A stretch of DNA of 64,000 bases. Origin: Verrucomicrobiaceae bacterium. GTDB lineage: Bacteria > Verrucomicrobiota > Verrucomicrobiia > Verrucomicrobiales > Verrucomicrobiaceae. The notes beneath the pieces are model-generated. The model had not been told where the DNA came from. It was given only the letters and a program-made list of their open reading frames with translations, and ran no database searches. The stretch covers positions 1,364,001 to 1,428,000 of the forward strand of contig JABTUN010000001.1 of NCBI GenBank assembly GCA_015075365.1, given 5' to 3'. The translations under genes and the position numbers were made by a program. This document shows, in pieces, positions 63,437 through 64,000 of the stretch. Every line of letters begins with the position of its first letter. Position 1 is the first letter of the stretch.

Positions 63437-64000
63437 TCAAAACGGAATGTCGTCCTCCTCCATGCCGTCCGTGATCGGACCTTCGCCGAAGTCGTCATTC
63501 TGCTGCGCGGGCGCGGGACGCTGCTGGGGACGCTGGGCCGGGGCGGCACGCTGCTGCATGGGGCGCTGCTGGGGACGGCTGTAACCGCCACCGCCGCCAC
63601 CACCACCGCCGCCTTCATCATCATAGCCACCTCCGCCACCACCACCTGCCCCACCGCCGCCGCCTTGGGCGCTGTTGAGGAATTGCATGGTTTCTCCCAC
63701 GACCTTGAGGCGCTGGCGCTTCTGGCCCGTCTGTTTGTCCTCCCAGGAATCCATCTGGAGACGCCCCTCGATGAAGACCGGGCGGCCCTTGTGCAGGTAT
63801 TTGCCGGCGAGCTCCGCCGTCTTTCCCCACAGGGTGATATCGACAAAGGTGACCTCCTCGATTTTTTCACCACTTTCAGAGCTGTACACGCGGTTCATGG
63901 CCAGGCCGATGTCACAGACGGCGCTGCCTTTGGGGGTGTAGCGCACCTCGGGATCGCGGGTGAGGTTGCCGATGAGCATGACTTTGTTCAGGGAGGCCAT
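63437..64000 (-). CDS. ssb: Single-stranded DNA-binding protein
   Basis: The 187-residue SSB begins at the last base of the window with ATG. The OB-fold comprises about the first 110 residues (MASLNKVMLIGNLTRDPEVR ... FVDITLWGKTAELAGKYLHK ... GRPVFIEGRLQMDSWEDKQT). A Gly-rich linker with runs of up to ten glycines follows, then a Gln/Arg/Pro-rich stretch. The tail ends MEEDDIPF, the conserved acidic tip that recruits repair and replication proteins. Nothing is missing. Its upstream region is outside the window. Confidence 0.96.
   Translation of the reverse strand: MASLNKVMLIGNLTRDPEVRYTPKGSAVCDIGLAMNRVYSSESGEKIEEVTFVDITLWGKTAELAGKYLHKGRPVFIEGRLQMDSWEDKQTGQKRQRLKVVGETMQFLNSAQGGGGGAGGGGGGGYDDEGGGGGGGGGGYSRPQQRPMQQRAAPAQRPQQRPAPAQQNDDFGEGPITDGMEEDDIPF

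Overview
The window looks like a chromosomal segment of a verrucomicrobial bacterium, probably Verrucomicrobiaceae (Prosthecobacter/Verrucomicrobium-like). This is inferred from gene content, not from a marker gene. The signs are high GC with strong GC3 bias, a PEP-CTERM protein, type I sulfatases, a Planctomycete/Verrucomicrobia-type cytochrome (DUF1549/DUF1553) and DUF1501 protein, a Ser/Thr kinase with SUMF1-like repeats next to its own ECF sigma factor, LL-diaminopimelate aminotransferase, SHD1-domain proteins and a giant secreted beta-propeller protein. I see no rRNA, tRNA, CRISPR array or complete insertion sequence. The only stretch over 300 bases without an intact gene (15210-15644) holds a decayed sterol-desaturase gene.

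Layout. 1-1590: right edge of a Wadjet anti-plasmid locus (jetA complete, start of jetB), minus strand. 1746-8393: secreted ceramidase-like protein, an ABC importer of the nitrate/sulfonate/taurine type, an FAD-dependent halogenase-like enzyme and dapL. 8452-12438: sucB and sucA of 2-oxoglutarate dehydrogenase. 12563-15209: PAS-AraC regulator, DinB-like protein divergent from an HxlR regulator, and a HUMPS/KGPDC-family enzyme. 15264-24497: desaturase pseudogene, PEP-CTERM protein, a 2595-residue multi-propeller secreted protein and a LuxR-type regulator. 24587-29573: ECF sigma factor, kinase with three SUMF1-like domains, and a broken second copy of that kinase. 29651-32358: two paralogous SHD1 proteins, one with an HExxH site and one without. 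32432-37264: metH with a large foreign-looking insert. 37258-41711: esterase, DUF1501 protein, and a CpxA/OmpR-type two-component system whose receiver carries a perfect 75-bp tandem duplication. 41824-47280: YHYH/EF-hand/PEBP protein, sulfatase and phosphoesterase operon, invaded by a palindromic repeat. 47282-53518 (minus): two sulfatases and a frameshifted cytochrome/DUF1549/DUF1553 gene. 53634-60044: a carboxypeptidase-regulatory-domain protein, an FG-GAP protein, a secreted protein of unknown function and an HtrA-like protease. 60156-64000: ahcY, prfC and ssb.

The genes suggest a heterotroph that degrades sulfated polymers and glycans outside the cell (three sulfatases, cytochrome, ceramidase-like and lectin-like proteins), under two-component and sigma/kinase control. 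The SAM cycle is represented by metH and ahcY, which share a GATGCGTTGAT sequence upstream. The most unusual item is metH: between its cobalamin cap and cobalamin-binding domains it carries about 320 codons encoding a zeta-toxin-like P-loop kinase and, in another frame, a small nested gene, while the 1610-codon frame stays open. The second is a palindromic element found three times inside genes and translated in frame, reminiscent of Rickettsia palindromic elements.
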